From positions 47,059 to 111,058 of the forward strand of contig NZ_MSZX01000015.1 in the NCBI RefSeq assembly GCF_002021565.1: a DNA stretch of 64,000 nt. Direction: 5' to 3'. The stretch comes from Paenibacillus selenitireducens (GTDB lineage: Bacteria; Bacillota; Bacilli; Paenibacillales; Paenibacillaceae). Position 1 is the stretch's first letter; each line of letters starts with the position of its first letter. Positions 41,842 to 49,495 of the stretch are shown here, piece by piece. The notes beneath the pieces were generated by a model. It worked only from the letters and a program-made list of their open reading frames with translations, had not been told where the DNA came from and searched no databases. The translations under genes were made by a program, and so were the position numbers.

Positions 41842-43434
41842 ATGAGTCTGATGAATCTGGACGTTTTTCTTCACCGTTTGCAATATGATCCGGATAAGGT
41901 TAAGCCCTTGGATTGGGAGACTGATTGGGATGACGCGCCGCTTCCTTACAAGCTTTATCGCGGCTTACCAATGTTTCCGCTTTCCAGGGAAGTGCCGGCA
42001 ACGCTCGAAGGCAGGGATACGACCGGTATACCTAGCCTTCGCGATATCGGACATTTCCTTTACTATGTATTCGGGCTTGCGCAATTGACCCAATCCGTTA
42101 TGGAACGGGATACATCGGAAGAATCGGGAGGCGTCTTACAGATGTGCAGGCGCTTCGTTCCTTCCGGAGGCGGGCTATATCCGAGCGAACTGTATGTCTA
42201 TCTGAAGCTTGGCGAAATGCCTGCCGGCGTATACCATTACGATGCGGCGCATCATCGGTTGGTGTTGTTGCGCGAAGGAAATTACGACGAATATTTGGCG
42301 AGGTCGCTCGGGAATCGCTGCGACGCGAACAGTTGCTTCGGCGCTGCGTTCGTATCTACGGTTTACTGGAAAAATTTTTACAAATACAATAATTTTGCCT
42401 ACCGGCTGCAGGGGCTGGACGCCGGCGTTTTGATCGGACAGCTGCTCGAAGTCGCGAAACGATTCGGATTTTCGTCTGGCGTGCATTTTCAATTTCTCGA
42501 TCAAGCCGTCAATCATCTGCTTGGACTATCGGAACAAGAGGAGAGCGTGTATGCGGTTATCCCGCTATCGACGGAGCCGGCGTTCGGATGGATGGCAAGC
42601 GGGAACGAGGATGAGGAAACGGTTTCCGCCTCCGAGTTGTGCCGAGAGTTGTCGCCAGTCAGGCATGATCACTATGTCAGGTCGCGGAGGATCGTAGATT
42701 ATCCGATGCTGCTTCAGATGAGCGATGCGTCCAGACTGGATTCGACGCGATTGTTTCGACAGTTCCGGAAAGATGAGCAAGCAATCTCGGATCAAGCGCT
42801 CGCACTGCCTCTGCCGCCTGTAGATCGCTTGTCGTATGATTTGGCGACGGTTTGCCGCAACCGGTTCTCGCCCGAGACGGAATTTGTCTTGAAACCGATT
42901 GGCCTCTCCCAGCTTGCAGCTCTGCTTCGGGAAGCGACGGCTTCCTTCTCGTATCGCAACGACCTGGATGGCACGCAGGAGCGACCGGAACCCCGTGTAT
43001 ACATTTATGGTTGCTTCTACGGGGTCGAAGACGTTCCGGACGGCGCTTATCGGTACGATGTCGCCGCGCATGCGCTGCAGTCGGTTTGTCTTGGAGATCA
43101 CCGGCAACGGATGCAGGAGGGAATGTCGCTTCCCAATATCAATTTGTTTCAAGTGCCGCTCGGCTTTCATGTGGCAGGAAAGAGGAGTTTCTTTCAATCG
43201 CAGCTCGGCAAGCGGGGATACCGCATACAGCAAATGGAGGCCGGGATGCTCGTGCACCGATTATTGCTAGCGGCATCCGCCCTCGGGATGGGAGGGCGTC
43301 CGCTTCTCGGGTTTGACGCCAATGCCAGCGATGCGCTTTATCAGACGGCTTCCCGGGATGAAACGGGGCTGATTTTTATACCGGTCGGTCCGTATCGTCA
43401 ACGATTGCGGTTGGCGGGCAGTTTGAGCCGTTAA
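41842..43434 (+). CDS. SagB-type azoline dehydrogenase with duplicated nitroreductase domain
   Basis: The ATG at 41842, six bases after GGGAGG, gives 530 residues. Two nitroreductase-like (SagB) units are present. The first (about 85-255) has FVPSGGGLYPSELYVYLKLG, GVYHYD and NFAYRLQGLDAGVLIGQLLEVAKRFG. The second (about 335-525) has FYGVEDVPDGAYRYDVAAH, GKRGYRIQQMEAGMLVHRLLLAASALGMGG. SagB enzymes use FMN to oxidise azolines to aromatic azoles. Duplication is usual for the heterocycloanthracin branch, with one copy probably catalytic. It ends the TOMM operon; no exporter or immunity gene follows on this strand. Confidence 0.92.
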   Translation: MSLMNLDVFLHRLQYDPDKVKPLDWETDWDDAPLPYKLYRGLPMFPLSREVPATLEGRDTTGIPSLRDIGHFLYYVFGLAQLTQSVMERDTSEESGGVLQMCRRFVPSGGGLYPSELYVYLKLGEMPAGVYHYDAAHHRLVLLREGNYDEYLARSLGNRCDANSCFGAAFVSTVYWKNFYKYNNFAYRLQGLDAGVLIGQLLEVAKRFGFSSGVHFQFLDQAVNHLLGLSEQEESVYAVIPLSTEPAFGWMASGNEDEETVSASELCRELSPVRHDHYVRSRRIVDYPMLLQMSDASRLDSTRLFRQFRKDEQAISDQALALPLPPVDRLSYDLATVCRNRFSPETEFVLKPIGLSQLAALLREATASFSYRNDLDGTQERPEPRVYIYGCFYGVEDVPDGAYRYDVAAHALQSVCLGDHRQRMQEGMSLPNINLFQVPLGFHVAGKRSFFQSQLGKRGYRIQQMEAGMLVHRLLLAASALGMGGRPLLGFDANASDALYQTASRDETGLIFIPVGPYRQRLRLAGSLSR

Positions 43435-43436
43435 AA

Positions 43437-43491
43437 TAAAAAAATCATCGCTAACGACTTTGACGCGAACGGTCATGTCGTCAGCGATGAA
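43437..43491 (-). terminator. Terminator serving the His-rich minus-strand gene
   Basis: TCATCGCTaACGAC pairs with GTCGTcAGCGATGA. The A-rich tract on the plus strand (43434-43445) becomes a U-tract for minus-strand transcripts, which supports the His-rich reading frame being a real gene. Confidence 0.75.
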
Positions 43492-43526
43492 ACTCGCTCT
43501 TTCAAGAAAGGGAGACCGGACTTCTC

Positions 43527-44051
43527 TTACCAATGATGGTCATCCCATGGATGATGGCCATGTGCGTGGGGATGGTCCCATGGATGGAACCAATCATGAT
43601 GGTAATCGACCAAGTAGCAATCCCACTCTGAAGACGGATAAGGATGAAAGTGCTCATCCATATGCGGATCCCATGGATGATCCATGAAGGGAAGGATCAT
43701 GAAGGGATCGTGATCATGCTCCCAGGGGTGAACCATATCGGGGTGCTGCTCATGCTCCAGGGGCTGAACCATCGCAGGAAAGTGCGCGTACTCCCAGGGA
43801 TGAGCCATTATGGCTTGCTGTTCCACCCAAGGATGACACATCCCGGGATGGTATCCGTGATGATGAGGAATATGGTACCAGGTATAATGGAACTCGTGAA
43901 ACACGTCATCGCGAGGACTTATTTGATTATCTGATTGCTGCTCTAATGCTTGCTCGGACGGATCGGAACCCCGCAAGCTGGCCGGGCTTTGAACGAAAGG
44001 TTGATGGTATATCATGGTTTTCCTCCTAAACTTTTGAGGGGTATATTGCAT
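43527..44051 (-). CDS. Histidine-rich HPW-repeat protein convergent to the TOMM operon
   Basis: Two in-frame starts have good ribosome sites: ATG 44051 (AGGAGG, 7 bases; 174 residues, starting MQYTPQKFRRKT) and ATG 44015 (AGGAGG, 6 bases; 162 residues, starting MIYHQPFVQS). After about 45 polar residues the protein is built from His, Pro, Trp, Asp/Glu and Met, with about 30 His and six HPW[V/E/D] motifs (CHPWV, AHPWE, VHPWE, DHPWD, FHPWD, HHPWD). There is no signal peptide or membrane helix. Such composition suggests metal binding or a spore-coat-type structural protein; a role in self-protection against, or metal loading of, the TOMM product is possible but unproven. I do not recognise the family. 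Confidence 0.7.
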   Translation of the reverse strand: MQYTPQKFRRKTMIYHQPFVQSPASLRGSDPSEQALEQQSDNQISPRDDVFHEFHYTWYHIPHHHGYHPGMCHPWVEQQAIMAHPWEYAHFPAMVQPLEHEQHPDMVHPWEHDHDPFMILPFMDHPWDPHMDEHFHPYPSSEWDCYLVDYHHDWFHPWDHPHAHGHHPWDDHHW

Positions 44052-44225
44052 CGTGAATCCTCCTCTGGCAATACTCGCTTCGGAAGTCTTCGCGTGGCAT
44101 AATTCACAATATGCTGAGATTGGAAAAAGGGCACTTGACCCTATAAAATGGGCGGCTGTGCCAAGATAGCATTTGCCAGTATCTACTGGAGAAGTGCTTG
44201 GAGCCCCAATTAACACGCTTTATTG

Positions 44226-44260
44226 CATAGTTACCACACAACGTGGGACTATGTTTTTTT
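44226..44260 (+). terminator. Stem-loop with T-tract, no gene directly before it
   Basis: CATAGTtaCCAC pairs with GTGGgACTATG, then TTTTTTT. The nearest plus-strand gene is the dehydrogenase at 43434, so this may be left over from a lost gene. Confidence 0.7.
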
Positions 44261-44344
44261 GTGAAAACTTCGGTTCTCGTGTCCTTTCATCTGTCTGCTG
44301 CTTGCGTATAATAAACAACCTCCACAACACCTTTTATGATGCAT

Positions 44345-44375
44345 GGGCTAGCTACTATAGTAGCCCTGCATTTTT
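44345..44375 (+). terminator. Second stem-loop, GGGCTA / TAGCCC
   Basis: The stem is followed by TGCATTTTT. The spacer from here to 44696 is AT-rich and, besides the repeat at 44491, holds nothing I can name. Confidence 0.5.
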
Positions 44376-44490
44376 GCGTACATAAAAAGAGCCTCGATTG
44401 ATCGAGGGCACTGAAAAACTTATGTTAGAACTCTAAATATGATGAAGAGAATGAGTTTCTTTAACTAATAAATCCGATAAATAATACGAA

Positions 44491-44540
44491 TAGGCAGGAT
44501 AGTTATATCACTTCACGAATACTTCTAAATAGGATAATTT
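44491..44540 (+). repeat. Partial copy of the attC-like intergenic repeat
   Basis: GGCAGGATAGTT at 44493 is followed by CTTCACGAATACTTCTAAAT and then AGGATAATTT. This parallels 61081-61130 (GGCAGGATAGTT, CTTCGCGAATACTCTACATA, GGATTATTT). A shorter piece (GGGGAGGATAGTT) occurs at 49444. Confidence 0.6.
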
Positions 44541-44724
44541 GCAAAAGTCACGGTATTGATGAAGATTGTTTTTGAGTAGGTATCCCGAATTTAGGAAAGC
44601 ATTTGATAACTTATGTATCAAGCTTGAAATCCAAGAAATGCAGGCGAATCTATTGTTCTGAAAACGGTTGCTTAGTAAATGAGAAGAGAAAGGAAAATGG
44701 TGAAGGATCATAGAATTAACAAGG

Positions 44725-45396
44725 ATGAACTGGAGAACGATATTATTTCAATATGGCATGCGGATAACTGGAAACCGTTGGGATGCTGAAGATCTATCGC
44801 AGGATGCAATGATAAAACTGATTGAAGCTGTCCAAAGAAATCCTGAGAGACCAATAACAAAAGCTTTTTTATACCGTATAGCTAAGAATGCGTGGATTGA
44901 CTGTAAAAGAACGCAAAAGATCCGAACCGTACCACTGGATCTTAGTTATGAAAAGGCAGAGTTAGATCCTTTGTTGTCCAGCCGGGAGTTGTTGGAACAG
45001 GTAGGGGAACGATTATCCCCAAAAATGGCCGTTATTATATTGTTAATGGATGTCTTCGACTTTACCGCCAGAGAGACTGCGGAGTATGTAGGGATGAGAG
45101 AGGCTTCAGTACAAGTAACGTTAGGGCGTGCCCGATTAAAACTCAAGCAAATGGCTCAAGAATCATTCGAAGGTAATGCGAGGAAATCTCCAAAAGCACG
45201 TAAGGAGACTATTGTTGATATGGATGCTTTGGTAGACGCTTTTCATAGATGCGATCCCAAAGCCATTTATCGGGCATATCTTGGACTAACAGAGGAAAGT
45301 ATTTATCTGACTGAGATTAAGACATTGAACGCTCGATTGCATTTTACATTCAAAGACCCCGATGGCAACTATTTTAGCGTCGTCTCAAATAAATGA
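44725..45396 (+). CDS. ECF-like sigma factor with C-terminal extension, possibly 5' frameshifted
   Basis: 223 residues. Region 2 is recognisable as MRITGNRWDAEDLSQDAMIKLIEAV with RIAKNAWIDCKR, and region 4 as VIILLMDVFDFTARETAEYVGMREASVQVTLGRARLKLKQ. The tail (about 150-223) is extra. The N-terminus is shorter than normal for region 2. A different frame from ATG 44697 (after AAAGGA) reads MVKDHRINKDELENDIISIW, which looks like the missing opening, so a one-base indel near 44755 may have split the gene. From ATG 44725 no good ribosome site is seen. No anti-sigma gene is adjacent; the VOC gene follows by 75 bases. Confidence 0.75.
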   Translation: MNWRTILFQYGMRITGNRWDAEDLSQDAMIKLIEAVQRNPERPITKAFLYRIAKNAWIDCKRTQKIRTVPLDLSYEKAELDPLLSSRELLEQVGERLSPKMAVIILLMDVFDFTARETAEYVGMREASVQVTLGRARLKLKQMAQESFEGNARKSPKARKETIVDMDALVDAFHRCDPKAIYRAYLGLTEESIYLTEIKTLNARLHFTFKDPDGNYFSVVSNK

Positions 45397-45471
45397 TTAT
45401 GAAATGTTTGGTTTTTACAGAAATAATCGTTTCTTCATATGCAAGGTAACAAAAACGAAAGGATGATATGG

Positions 45472-45936
45472 ATGTCAGGAATTCAAGGAAATGCTTTAAA
45501 GGCAGTTTGTTCGATTTATCTACCGGTTAGAAATGTTTTGGAGTCGGCGCAATGGTGGCAGCGAAATTTTGGATTAGAGTACGCGGTGCCATTTAATAAA
45601 GCAGAGGATCAAGCTATATTGAAGCTATCTGACGGACAATGGCTGCACTTGGTAGAAACGGTGGGGACGATCGATAATCAATTCCCAAATAAAGCTGGTT
45701 ATGAAATGTTTAGGCTCACTTTTGAAGTGAGGCAGATCGAGGTATTGCATGATCATCTGAAAAAAAATGGTGTAAAAATAGAAGATCTTCAGGATCGAGA
45801 TTCTTGTGGAATCAACTTTGTATTTTACGATCCAGATGGTAATAAATTTGATGTAAATGAATGTGTAAATGTTCATCGAACATCCGAGGAAGTAGAAAAA
45901 GTAAAGGCTCATTTATTCAATCTTGTTAAAAGCTGA
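45472..45936 (+). CDS. VOC-family (glyoxalase/dioxygenase-fold) protein
   Basis: The ATG at 45472 is 8 bases after AAAGGA; the longer frame from 45439 has no ribosome site. The 154-residue protein shows one vicinal-oxygen-chelate domain pair: VCSIYLPVRNVLESAQWWQRNFGL at the start, then DHLKKNGVKIEDL and NFVFYDPDGNKFDVNE at the end. The usual metal ligands are only partly conserved, so it may be a binding protein or antibiotic-sequestering member rather than an enzyme. A terminator follows. Confidence 0.82.
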   Translation: MSGIQGNALKAVCSIYLPVRNVLESAQWWQRNFGLEYAVPFNKAEDQAILKLSDGQWLHLVETVGTIDNQFPNKAGYEMFRLTFEVRQIEVLHDHLKKNGVKIEDLQDRDSCGINFVFYDPDGNKFDVNECVNVHRTSEEVEKVKAHLFNLVKS

Positions 45937-45986
45937 GCAGCAGCAATGTAAAAACCAGCCATACCCATAATATGTACTGATTCTAA

Positions 45987-46009
45987 CCCGCGTAAATCGC
46001 GGGTTTTTT
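45987..46009 (+). terminator. Terminator after VOC gene
   Basis: CCCGCG TAAAT CGCGGG then TTTTTT. Confidence 0.9.
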
Positions 46010-46074
46010 ATTTTATCGGCACAAATTCTTGTCAAAATTCAGTGTCAAGAATTTGTACTTCGAAAAGAATAGGG

Positions 46075-46126
46075 TTGACATCGTTGAACTACAACTGTAG
46101 TATTGATTTATAACTACAGATGTAGT
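46075..46126 (+). promoter_or_regulatory. Promoter with paired BlaI-type operators, copy 1
   Basis: TTGACA (46075) and TAGTAT (46098) are 17 bp apart. The dyad ACTACAACTGTAGT (46088-46101) overlaps the -10 box and a second dyad ACTACAGATGTAGT (46113-46126) follows 25 bp downstream. The TACA...TGTA half-sites are those of BlaI/MecI repressors. Confidence 0.85.
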
Positions 46127-46168
46127 TTAACCGAATCAAAAATAATCACAGGAGAGGAGTATTACAAA

Positions 46169-46900
46169 ATGAAAACAGCATCAAAAGTAGCAATCGCAAC
46201 ACTCAGCAGTATTTTATTATTGGGTTCTTCAATGAACCTCGCGGTGGGTGCGGCATCCTCCAAGCCAGCCCAAAAAACCGTTGCCAAAAAAGTAGCCGAG
46301 AAGGCTCCAACTGCAGAGGAAAAAAAGTTTATCGAAAATGAGATCAAGAGAGTGAGAGAGCTGACCAAAAAGTCGGATGATAGTTACGTCATGTATCATA
46401 AATACAAGCAGCTAAATAGTGGACTCGATCTTAGCTTTGAGGGACTGACACATGAATACGCTACATACGAGGACTACTTGAAAAGAGCTTCTGGCTTGAA
46501 GGGTTCCATTATGCAGCAGCCTTCCAACCTGCCAGAGGGATATACGTTCTCCAAAGCGATAATCGAAGGTCCGACTGAAGGAAAGTTCCTAGATGTACTA
46601 AGGGCCGAAGGTAAAAAGAGTGGAAAACCCGTCTACACGAAAAAGATAGATTGGAAAGAGGCTGCAACAATCCGTCTTAAGTATACGAACGGGGAAGACA
46701 CGCTGACCTTTTCGAAGTATACGGTGGATTCAGAGGGAAGTAAGAAGAAAGGATTTTTTGACGATGACTTCCCGGCGCAAATCTTTCCAAAATACGTTTT
46801 TTGGCAGGATGGCGACAAATTCGGATACAGCATTTCAACCTCATCGGATATATCCAGGAAACAGAAGATTGAAATTCTGAAAGCAGCGGTGAAAAAATAG
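46169..46900 (+). CDS. Secreted protein homologous to the sensor domain of the M56 peptidase
   Basis: The ATG at 46169 lies after GGAGAGGAG and gives 243 residues. A signal peptide (about 1-30, ending AVGAA) is followed by a Lys/Ala-rich linker and a globular domain from about 48. That domain contains SYVMYHKYKQLNSGLDLS, MQQPSNLPEGYTFSKAII and DFPAQIFPKYVFWQDGDKF. The same domain, almost identical at DNA level over about 500 bases, forms the C-terminus of the M56 protein at 47440. The fold is unknown to me; it recalls DUF4367-like envelope domains by the LPEGY motif. It is repressed by the BlaI homologue through the paired operators upstream. Confidence 0.85.
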   Translation: MKTASKVAIATLSSILLLGSSMNLAVGAASSKPAQKTVAKKVAEKAPTAEEKKFIENEIKRVRELTKKSDDSYVMYHKYKQLNSGLDLSFEGLTHEYATYEDYLKRASGLKGSIMQQPSNLPEGYTFSKAIIEGPTEGKFLDVLRAEGKKSGKPVYTKKIDWKEAATIRLKYTNGEDTLTFSKYTVDSEGSKKKGFFDDDFPAQIFPKYVFWQDGDKFGYSISTSSDISRKQKIEILKAAVKK

Positions 46901-46948
46901 CATTTTGAGCCAGCTTATTGGTCTTGCGGATTTTCTCTACCAAACATG

Positions 46949-46999
46949 TTGACATTATCAAACTACAATCGTAGTATGAATTATAACTACATATGTAGT
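46949..46999 (+). promoter_or_regulatory. Promoter with paired BlaI-type operators, copy 2
   Basis: TTGACA (46949) and TAGTAT (46972), 17-bp spacer, with dyads ACTACAATCGTAGT (46962) over the -10 box and ACTACATATGTAGT (46986) 24 bp downstream. The layout matches copy 1, so repressor and target are co-regulated. Confidence 0.85.
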
Positions 47000-47029
47000 C
47001 TGATAAAATTGACTTTGGAGGTTTCATGC

Positions 47030-47440
47030 ATGAATCAAATACCACCGATTACGGATGCAGAGCTGGAAATTATGCGCGTATTGTGGGTAACTCCGGACTG
47101 TCCTTCCAGTGAGGTCGTAATGCAAATGACGGATCGAATGGGTTGGAGTCCGAATACGACCCGAACGCTCCTGACCCGATTGGTCCAGAAGGAAGCGGCG
47201 GGGGCGAAGCTGGAAAAGGGATCAAAGCGAACTCAACTATTTTATCCTCTCATCAGCGAGCAGCAATACCTGCGATCCGAGACCAAATCCTTTATGAAAA
47301 AGCTGTATGGCGGGGCATTAAAGCCGATGCTGGCTAATTTTTTAGAGGATAAAAAGCTGAATGCGCTGGAAATCGAGGATCTGAAGGCTTTATTTGACGA
47401 AAACCGCAGCGACGGGGAACCAGAAAAGAGAGAGCCCTAA
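47030..47440 (+). CDS. BlaI/MecI/CopY-family repressor
   Basis: The ATG at 47030 is 8 bases after TTTGGAGG; 136 residues. The winged helix is ITDAELEIMRVLWVTPDCPSSEVV, then WSPNTTRTLLTRLVQKEA (recognition helix), as in BlaI and MecI; the C-terminal helices mediate dimerisation and are the cleavage target in that family. It should bind the four ACTACA..TGTAGT dyads upstream. The M56 gene starts in the stop codon (TAATG), so the two are coupled as in blaI-blaR1. No beta-lactamase gene is present at this locus. Confidence 0.92.
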   Translation: MNQIPPITDAELEIMRVLWVTPDCPSSEVVMQMTDRMGWSPNTTRTLLTRLVQKEAAGAKLEKGSKRTQLFYPLISEQQYLRSETKSFMKKLYGGALKPMLANFLEDKKLNALEIEDLKALFDENRSDGEPEKREP

Positions 47441-49350
47441 TGAGTTCAACATTGCACGAAAGTTTATTATCATTTTTTGGATGGGTAATCCGCGGATCGT
47501 TTATGGCCGGCATTCTGGTCATACTTGTCCTAATCCTGCAATTTCTAATAAAAAACAAGCTTGAAGCCAGATGGAAATATTTGCTGTGGCTGCCTGTGGC
47601 GATCCGTTTGCTGCTTCCTTGGGCACCGGAATCTTCGCTTAGCCTGTACAATGTTTTGTCTCTGGAGACCATAATGCCCGGTATTCATCAGCAAATTCAA
47701 AGTCCATCCGTTTGGGGAGAATTGTGGGGAGGATTTGGGAGAAGAAGCGAAACAGCCACTCACTTAGGGAGTTCTTTTAACCCCGGGAAAAGCGTTATGG
47801 TAGGGATTGCGGAAGTATCGCCTCCGCCTCATGAATCGGGAACCGAGCAGGGGAGCCATTTCATCTGGAATGGGATGAAGTCAATGAGCTTTACTCATAT
47901 GCTCATGCTGGTCTGGCTTGCGGGTGTACTGCTTCTTGCCGCGAAAACGGTATACGACCAGCTTCGATTAAAACAAGCCCTGCGCGCAGGCCGATCTATT
48001 GAAACGCCTTATTTATCGGCCGTGTTTCACGAGACGAAGCAGCTATTTGGCGTGAAGCGTAACGTGCAGTTTGTAGCCAGCGAGCGCATTCCTGGACCTG
48101 CCGTGGTCGGATTTCATAAGCCTGCGGTCGTCATTTCGCCAAACCTGCTCGTCACGCTGCAAAAGGATCAGCTTCAGTATATTCTGGCGCATGAGTTCGC
48201 ACATATCCGGCGGCGGGATGTGGCGGTGAACTGGATAATGCACATGATCCTGATCCTACATTGGTTTAATCCATTAGTATGGCTTGCCGTAAATAAAGCA
48301 AGGCAGGACCAAGAGATGGCCTGCGATGCATGTGTGCTAGATCGGATGAACCTGAAGCAAAACAATGCATACGGGCAAACGATCATCCATGTGCTGGAGC
48401 ATTTTTCAGGAACCCATCATCAGCCGGGGCTTGCCGGCCTGTCTGCCACGCATAAACAAATGAAAAGGAGACTTACAATGATCAAACACTTTAACAAAAA
48501 ATCCTATCGCCTGTCCATTCTGGGGATGACGATGATTCTGGCGGTTGGCAGCGTGACGCTGGTTAATGCAAAGGAAAGCGATGCAGGGAAAGCGCCACAA
48601 GCGGCTTCCGTTCAATTGGAACAGCATTCAAAAGTCGCTGTGAATACTCAGTCAGCTATTATTTATCCCGAGGGCATAAATTCTTTGGAGGAGCGTGAGC
48701 TCTACAAGAAAGAAATGGAAAAAGCTCTTAAAAAAGCAGCCGAAGCAGCCAAAGCTCTAACCGCTGAGGAAAAAATGTTTATCGATAATGAGAACCAGAG
48801 AGTGATGGAGCTGGCCAAAGAGTCGGGTGATACGTATGTTATGTATCATAAATACAAGGACTTGAACAGCGGTCTCGATCTTAGCTATTGGGGCCTGACA
48901 CATGAATTCTCTACATACGAGGATTACTTGAAAAAAGCTTCTGCCTTGGAGGGCGCCATCATGCAGCAGCCTTCCAACCTGCCAGAGGGATATACGTTCT
49001 CCAAAGCGATCATTGAAGGTCCAACAGAAGGAAAGTTTATTGATGATCTAAGGGCCGAAGGTAAAAAGAGTGGAAAACCCATCTACATGAAAAAGATGGA
49101 TTGGAAAGAGGCTGCAACAATCCGCCTTAAGTATACGAACGGGAAAGACACACTGACCTTTTCGAAGTATACGGTGGACTCAGAGGGAAGTAAGGAGAAA
49201 GGGTTTTTTGACGATGACTTCCCGGCGCATATCTTTCCAAAATACGTTTTTTGGCAGGATGGCGACAAATTTGGATACAGCATTTCAACCTCATCGGATA
49301 TATCCAGGAAACAGAAGATTGAAATTCTGAAAGCAGCGGTGAAAAAATAA
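47440..49350 (+). CDS. BlaR1-like M56 metallopeptidase fused to a copy of the secreted domain
   Basis: 636 residues. Membrane helices lie at about 17-37, 48-60, 150-170 and 355-376. The cytoplasmic M56 zinc-protease has HEFAH at 251-255 with the downstream glutamate in QDQEMACD (about 290-297). After the last helix comes an extracellular part: a Lys/Ala-rich linker and, from about 440, a domain nearly identical to the secreted protein at 46169 (shared NLPEGYTFSKAIIEGPTEGK). In BlaR1 and MecR1 this position holds a penicillin-binding sensor related to the beta-lactamase they induce. Here the sensor is a sibling of the induced secreted protein. Ligand binding would trigger cleavage of the BlaI repressor. 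The signal is unknown. Confidence 0.9.
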   Translation: MSSTLHESLLSFFGWVIRGSFMAGILVILVLILQFLIKNKLEARWKYLLWLPVAIRLLLPWAPESSLSLYNVLSLETIMPGIHQQIQSPSVWGELWGGFGRRSETATHLGSSFNPGKSVMVGIAEVSPPPHESGTEQGSHFIWNGMKSMSFTHMLMLVWLAGVLLLAAKTVYDQLRLKQALRAGRSIETPYLSAVFHETKQLFGVKRNVQFVASERIPGPAVVGFHKPAVVISPNLLVTLQKDQLQYILAHEFAHIRRRDVAVNWIMHMILILHWFNPLVWLAVNKARQDQEMACDACVLDRMNLKQNNAYGQTIIHVLEHFSGTHHQPGLAGLSATHKQMKRRLTMIKHFNKKSYRLSILGMTMILAVGSVTLVNAKESDAGKAPQAASVQLEQHSKVAVNTQSAIIYPEGINSLEERELYKKEMEKALKKAAEAAKALTAEEKMFIDNENQRVMELAKESGDTYVMYHKYKDLNSGLDLSYWGLTHEFSTYEDYLKKASALEGAIMQQPSNLPEGYTFSKAIIEGPTEGKFIDDLRAEGKKSGKPIYMKKMDWKEAATIRLKYTNGKDTLTFSKYTVDSEGSKEKGFFDDDFPAHIFPKYVFWQDGDKFGYSISTSSDISRKQKIEILKAAVKK

Positions 49351-49394
49351 TATTTTGAGCCAGCTGTAGGTCTTACGTATTTGCCATCCCACGA

Positions 49395-49428
49395 GAAAAA
49401 AGGAGCTTGCTTGATGCAGCTCCTTTTT
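49395..49428 (+). terminator. Terminator after the M56 gene
   Basis: AAAAAAGGAGCT pairs with AGCTCCTTTTT. The attC-like word TAACGGGGAGGATAGTT begins 13 bases later at 49441. Confidence 0.85.
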
Positions 49429-49495
49429 GCTTTGTTGAAGTAACGGGGAGGATAGTTATAACTTAAAATGTGTGGAAAATGTGGTTATTCAAACA

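Noticed and set aside
43644..43934. Plus-strand frame of 96 codons opposite the His-rich gene
   Set aside because: It is the complement of the HPW-repeat coding sequence; no ribosome site, and the terminator and ribosome sites support the minus strand.
44226..44375. Small RNA gene between the two stem-loops at 44.2-44.4 kb
   Set aside because: Only terminator-like stems are visible; no promoter could be identified before either.
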